From Clostridium sp. SCN 57-10 (lineage in GTDB: Bacteria > Bacillota > Clostridia > Oscillospirales > Butyricicoccaceae): a DNA stretch of 9,066 nt. Positions 6,448 to 9,066 of the stretch are shown here, one piece after another. The position numbers and the translations under genes are program-made. Under the pieces are notes generated by a model. It was not told the DNA's origin. It worked only from the letters and a program-made list of their open reading frames with translations, and made no database searches. The DNA lies in assembly GCA_001725215.1 (NCBI GenBank), contig MEFT01000045.1:1-9066 (forward strand), in the 5' to 3' direction. The number at the start of each line of letters is the position of its first letter. Position 1 is the first letter of the stretch.

Positions 6448-7041
6448 ATGCTCAAAGATCTGGTTACGAAAAGCCGCAGCTATCGAGGATATGCACAGAC
6501 CGAGCGCATGACGCGCGAGCAGCTTCTGTCGCTCGTCGAGCTGGCGCGCCTGTGCCCCGCAAGCGTCAATATCCAGCCGCTGAAGTATTATGTGGCGTCG
6601 ACGGAGGAGGAATGCGCGCGCATTCAGCCGCTGACCGGCTGGGCGCGCCGCCTTGCCGCCGTCATGAAGCTGCCACGCGAAGGGCACTGCCCCACGTCGT
6701 TTATCGTCATCTGTCAGGACGACACCATCGCCCCCAACCGCGAGCGTTTCCTTAAGGACATTGGCGGAGTGGCGCAGACCATGCTGCTTGGGGCGACCGA
6801 GCTTGGCTTCGGCGGTATCATGATCGGCAACTTTAAGCCGGAGGCCGTCATCGAAGCGCTGGGTCTGCCGCAGACGCTGTGGCCCCAGCTCATCGTCGCG
6901 TTCGGTAAGCCGGACGAGAAGGTGGTGCTCACCGAGTCGGAAAACGGAGACGTTGCCTACACGCGCGACGAAAACCATGTGACGTATGTACCCAAGCGCC
7001 CGCTGAGGGAACTCGTCATCAACGGCGAACTGCACGCTTAA
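6448..7041 (+). CDS. Nitroreductase-family flavoprotein
   Basis: Predicted FMN-dependent oxidoreductase of the nitroreductase fold (197 residues), a class of NAD(P)H-using homodimers that reduce nitro compounds, quinones or enoates. The true substrate cannot be read from sequence. FMN-binding features are the N-terminal SRSYRGY (9-15), PASVNIQPLKYYV (37-49), which fits the usual P-[SA]-x-x-N-x-Q-P motif, and the helix DIGGVAQTMLLGATELGFGG (104-123) followed by IMIGNF. A short C-terminal tail (VPKRPLREL) is typical of the family. No Fe-S cluster cysteines are fused. ATG 6448 has a good SD, AAAGGA (6435-6440), 7 nt upstream. The 51-nt gap after ung contains a possible extended -10, TGGTAATCT (about 6417-6425), without a matching -35, so independent transcription is uncertain. 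The gene ends about 30 nt before a strong hairpin. Confidence 0.9.
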   Translation: MLKDLVTKSRSYRGYAQTERMTREQLLSLVELARLCPASVNIQPLKYYVASTEEECARIQPLTGWARRLAAVMKLPREGHCPTSFIVICQDDTIAPNRERFLKDIGGVAQTMLLGATELGFGGIMIGNFKPEAVIEALGLPQTLWPQLIVAFGKPDEKVVLTESENGDVAYTRDENHVTYVPKRPLRELVINGELHA

Positions 7042-7071
7042 TACAAGATGTAATATTATTGCTATATAATA

Positions 7072-7109
7072 CAGAAATGCCCTGCGGAATAATCCGCAGG
7101 GCATTTCTG
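7072..7109. terminator. Perfect 17-bp hairpin, bidirectional terminator
   Basis: Arms at 7072-7088 and 7093-7109 are perfectly complementary around an ATAA loop, with a GC-rich core (GCCCTGCGG) and A/T-rich bases at the foot. It lies between the convergent nitroreductase and DUF4340 genes and should terminate both. On the minus strand the flank is T-rich (TGTATTATATAG), while on the plus strand most of the T-run is inside the stem. Confidence 0.85.
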
Positions 7110-7130
7110 ATTAAGAGGTGAATGCAAAAG

Positions 7131-8099
7131 CTATTGCAGTGCCGCGCGCTCAAGCGTGAGGATGGTGTCAAGTGCCGATACGCTCAGCAGGTCGACGTAA
7201 TCGCTGCCCTGCTGATGCACAAAGTAGTTTGCACCGTCGGCAGTCTTATCGCCGACTTCAAGCACGAGCGTATGCGCCTGATTGTCTGCCGCGCTGTAAG
7301 AAACGGTGAGCACGCGGGGTGCGTCAAGCCCGAACGATGCAAGCGCCGCCGCGTCGGGGCGATAAGCGGCACAGCCGTTGATGGTCAGCGTGGTGAGCGA
7401 CGAGAGCGGAACGGCAAGCTTTTCGTTTGACGCGGCGATGCGCGTGCCGTCCTGCTCGATATACCAATGGTCGGTTTTGTCGACCGTTTCGCGCACAAGC
7501 GTCAGTATGCCGTTGCCCGACATTACGGAAAAGCCCGTAATGTTTGCCGCTGTCAACGTGGGCAGCAGGTCGGGCGAAATCAAGTTGAGCCTGCCCAATG
7601 ATGCCTGCGTCAGCAGGTCGCCGGCAATTTCGTAAACGGCGTCGTCGCCGCCACGCTTAAGGTAGGAATGCCCGTTGTCGGGGTCGCCTAGCATGACGGT
7701 GATCGTTTCTGTCTCGCCCGTCAGCGTCAGCGTGGCAGCCGGAGAGGCAAGGCCGTAGGCTTCAAGCGTATCGCCGTTCGTGATGCGCGTGATTGCCGTC
7801 AGCCCCGACGCAATGTCAGTCAGGCGCGCGGTTTTGGATTGGTCAAGCGGGAACGATTCGTCCTCCGCAAGCGTCCAGCGCTCGTCTGCATAGAGAAGCG
7901 AAAAGGTGTCCGCGCTGTTTTTGACCTGCACCGTATGGTAGTCTGCCTTGGGGATGATGATAATCTTTGCGTTTTCCGCATCCTGCGCCTCTTTTTTTGC
8001 CTGCGCGGCATTGTAGGCCCGCACGCCGAGCAGCGCGCCGACGCAAAGCACAAGAAGGACAAGCAGCAGGAGGAGCGGAGATTTGCGTTTCTTTGCCAT
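7131..8099 (-). CDS. DUF4340 domain protein, membrane anchored
   Basis: A 322-residue protein of unknown function. After a lysine/arginine start (MAKKRKS), one membrane segment (about 8-27) is followed by a large, presumably extracytoplasmic domain. The domain contains two related halves of the DUF4340 type: about 114-163 (EAYGLASPAATLTL, then VMLGDPD and DAVYEI) and about 254-311 (ASFGLDAPRVLTV, then LEVGDKT and DYVDLL). LC at 18-19 is not a lipobox, as residue -1 is Leu. Start ATG 8099 was chosen over an ATG 24 codons upstream: AGGAGGG (8106-8112) lies 6 nt before it, and the longer version would lack the N-terminal signal layout. It begins 1 nt after the stop of the GldG-like gene, so the two are translationally coupled. 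DUF4340 proteins commonly follow GldG-like auxiliary genes in ABC-transporter operons, so a role in such a complex is inferred. Confidence 0.85.
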   Translation of the reverse strand: MAKKRKSPLLLLLVLLVLCVGALLGVRAYNAAQAKKEAQDAENAKIIIIPKADYHTVQVKNSADTFSLLYADERWTLAEDESFPLDQSKTARLTDIASGLTAITRITNGDTLEAYGLASPAATLTLTGETETITVMLGDPDNGHSYLKRGGDDAVYEIAGDLLTQASLGRLNLISPDLLPTLTAANITGFSVMSGNGILTLVRETVDKTDHWYIEQDGTRIAASNEKLAVPLSSLTTLTINGCAAYRPDAAALASFGLDAPRVLTVSYSAADNQAHTLVLEVGDKTADGANYFVHQQGSDYVDLLSVSALDTILTLERAALQ

Positions 8100-8100
8100 A

Positions 8101-9066
8101 TTACGCCCTCCTGCGGCGGATGCAGACATACGAGCCGACACCGATGACGGCAAGCGGAATAACGCCGACAAAGATGAGCGACCAGAGGTTTGCGGTGGGG
8201 ATGGTGTTATAACTCAGCGCAAGGCTCTTAGCGGGGATGGAAATGTTGGATACATTGTCCTGACCGTAAAGCATCACGTCGGTAAAGATGGTGAGGTTTG
8301 AGAGGTTTGCGAAGCGGTCGATGATGTCGCTCGCGATAAGCGACGGCGCGCCGATCACGGTCAACCGCGCGTGCTTTTCACTTTCCAGCAGTTCGTCTGC
8401 CGAAGCGGCGAGCACATAGGTGTTTTGCACCTGCTTGCCGTCTTCCGTGACGGCAAAGCCGTTTTCAGAGGTGCGCAGCATGGTGGAAAGCGTAATTTCT
8501 TCGCGCGCGGGCGTGCCGCTCAGCATACCGCGTGCACCCGAAAGCAGCACCACTGCATCGTCCGGAAGACCTTCGAACATCGAATGACCCGTCGAGACGA
8601 TGGGGAAAATGTTGTAGTAGCTGTTCTGGTAATAACGGTCGGTGTCGGCGATATAGCCGTCTGCCATGGTCATGCCGTACTCGGCGAGCAGCGCGCAAAG
8701 GTTGGGCAGCTTTTCGGCAGGGATGCTGCCGTCAGGTAAAAACAGGGTTACCTTCCCGCCGCCCGACAGATAGTCACGCACAATGGCAAGCTCGTCGGCC
8801 GAAAGGTCAACGGCCGGCGCGTAAAGCAGCAGCGCGGCACAGTCTTCGGGCAGGCCCTCGATCAGCAGGTTGACCTCCGCCGTCTTTACGTTGCTTTTTT
8901 CAAGCTGCGCGGCAACGCTGGCGGGCAGGCTCTGCTCTTCGTGGCCCTTGGTGGTGTAAATCGTGACGCCCGACTCGTTGGTCACATAGTCGACGGCGCT
9001 CGTCAGTTGTCCGTCGGCGTCAAACTCCGACTCCTGGACTTCTCCGGTCGAATAATAGGTCGCCTC
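8101..9066 (-). CDS. GldG-like ABC transporter auxiliary protein, 5' end cut by window
   Basis: C-terminal 321 residues of a GldG/ABC-auxiliary family protein. The frame stays open to the window edge, so the start and the first part of the protein are missing. Visible are the segment LTSAVDYVTN leading into TTKGHEEQ (about 38-45), matching the GHGE-type motif of GldG proteins, and AALLLYAPAVDLSADELAIV with DYLSGGGKVTLFLP, the typical glutamine-amidotransferase-like fold of the family. One C-terminal membrane helix (about 294-316) ends in the cytoplasmic tail RRRRA. In Flavobacterium, GldG works with GldA/GldF in an ABC complex needed for gliding. Firmicutes homologues have no established role and no gliding is implied. 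The ATPase and permease genes are expected upstream, beyond 9066. A GTG at 8985 could be mistaken for a start, but the homologous sequence continues upstream of it. Confidence 0.85.
   Translation of the reverse strand, partial: EATYYSTGEVQESEFDADGQLTSAVDYVTNESGVTIYTTKGHEEQSLPASVAAQLEKSNVKTAEVNLLIEGLPEDCAALLLYAPAVDLSADELAIVRDYLSGGGKVTLFLPDGSIPAEKLPNLCALLAEYGMTMADGYIADTDRYYQNSYYNIFPIVSTGHSMFEGLPDDAVVLLSGARGMLSGTPAREEITLSTMLRTSENGFAVTEDGKQVQNTYVLAASADELLESEKHARLTVIGAPSLIASDIIDRFANLSNLTIFTDVMLYGQDNVSNISIPAKSLALSYNTIPTANLWSLIFVGVIPLAVIGVGSYVCIRRRRA
8106..8112 (-). promoter_or_regulatory. SD that fixes the DUF4340 start, inside the gldG-like 3' end
   Basis: AGGAGGG on the minus strand, 6 nt before ATG 8099, overlaps the last arginine codons of the GldG-like gene. 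The TAA stop and ATG are separated by one base, which favours ribosome re-initiation. Confidence 0.75.

Noticed and set aside
5665..7104. Minus-strand open frames of 221 and 256 codons
   Set aside because: Antisense to ung and the nitroreductase; the second also crosses the 17-bp terminator hairpin.
8100..8171. 24-codon N-terminal extension of the DUF4340 protein
   Set aside because: An SD sits just before the internal ATG at 8099, and the extension overlaps the end of the GldG-like gene.
1..9066. CRISPR arrays, insertion sequences, prophage or toxin-antitoxin genes
   Set aside because: No direct-repeat array, transposase, integrase or small toxin-antitoxin pair was recognised on either strand.

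Overview
The window looks like chromosomal core sequence from a fairly GC-rich member of the Clostridia (Firmicutes), possibly Oscillospirales or Christensenellales. The evidence is the ylxM-ffh gene pair, strong Shine-Dalgarno (SD) sequences, SLH-domain and WG-repeat surface proteins, and a GldG/DUF4340 pair of the kind found in gut Clostridia. The taxonomic call is inference. No mobile element, CRISPR array, rRNA or tRNA is visible.

Layout. (1) Positions 1-1493, minus strand: ylxM followed by ffh (3' end cut by the window edge), one operon behind a near-consensus promoter. (2) 1494-1676: divergent regulatory region. It has the ylxM promoter, an inverted repeat in the ylxM leader, an extended -10 promoter for lgt, and a hairpin between the lgt SD and its start codon. 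(3) 1677-2513, plus: lgt, prolipoprotein diacylglyceryl transferase, ending at a strong bidirectional terminator. (4) 2514-2637: convergent gap holding that terminator and an unexplained stem-loop element. (5) 2638-5609, minus: an exported SLH-domain/WG-repeat protein, then 23 bp later a CDF metal-efflux transporter, behind a good promoter at 5640-5668. (6) 5728-7041, plus: uracil-DNA glycosylase, then a nitroreductase-family flavoprotein. (7) 7042-7130: convergent gap with a perfect 17-bp hairpin. (8) 7131-9066, minus: a DUF4340 protein coupled to an upstream GldG-like protein that runs off the window. These are probably the distal genes of an ABC-transporter operon.

How the genes work together. 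YlxM-Ffh (membrane targeting) and Lgt (lipoprotein lipidation) both serve envelope protein export. The SLH-WG protein and the GldG/DUF4340 pair are envelope proteins, and the CDF transporter is a membrane efflux pump. Ung and the nitroreductase are cytosolic repair and redox enzymes with no clear functional tie to the rest. There is no stretch over 300 bases without a gene. I do not see a clearly new multi-gene system. The points most worth a second look are the SLH-WG/CDF pair (the CDF has an N-D-D-D metal site and a doubled C-terminal domain), the hairpin-spaced lgt start, the ylxM leader inverted repeat, and the stem-loop element at 2579-2633.
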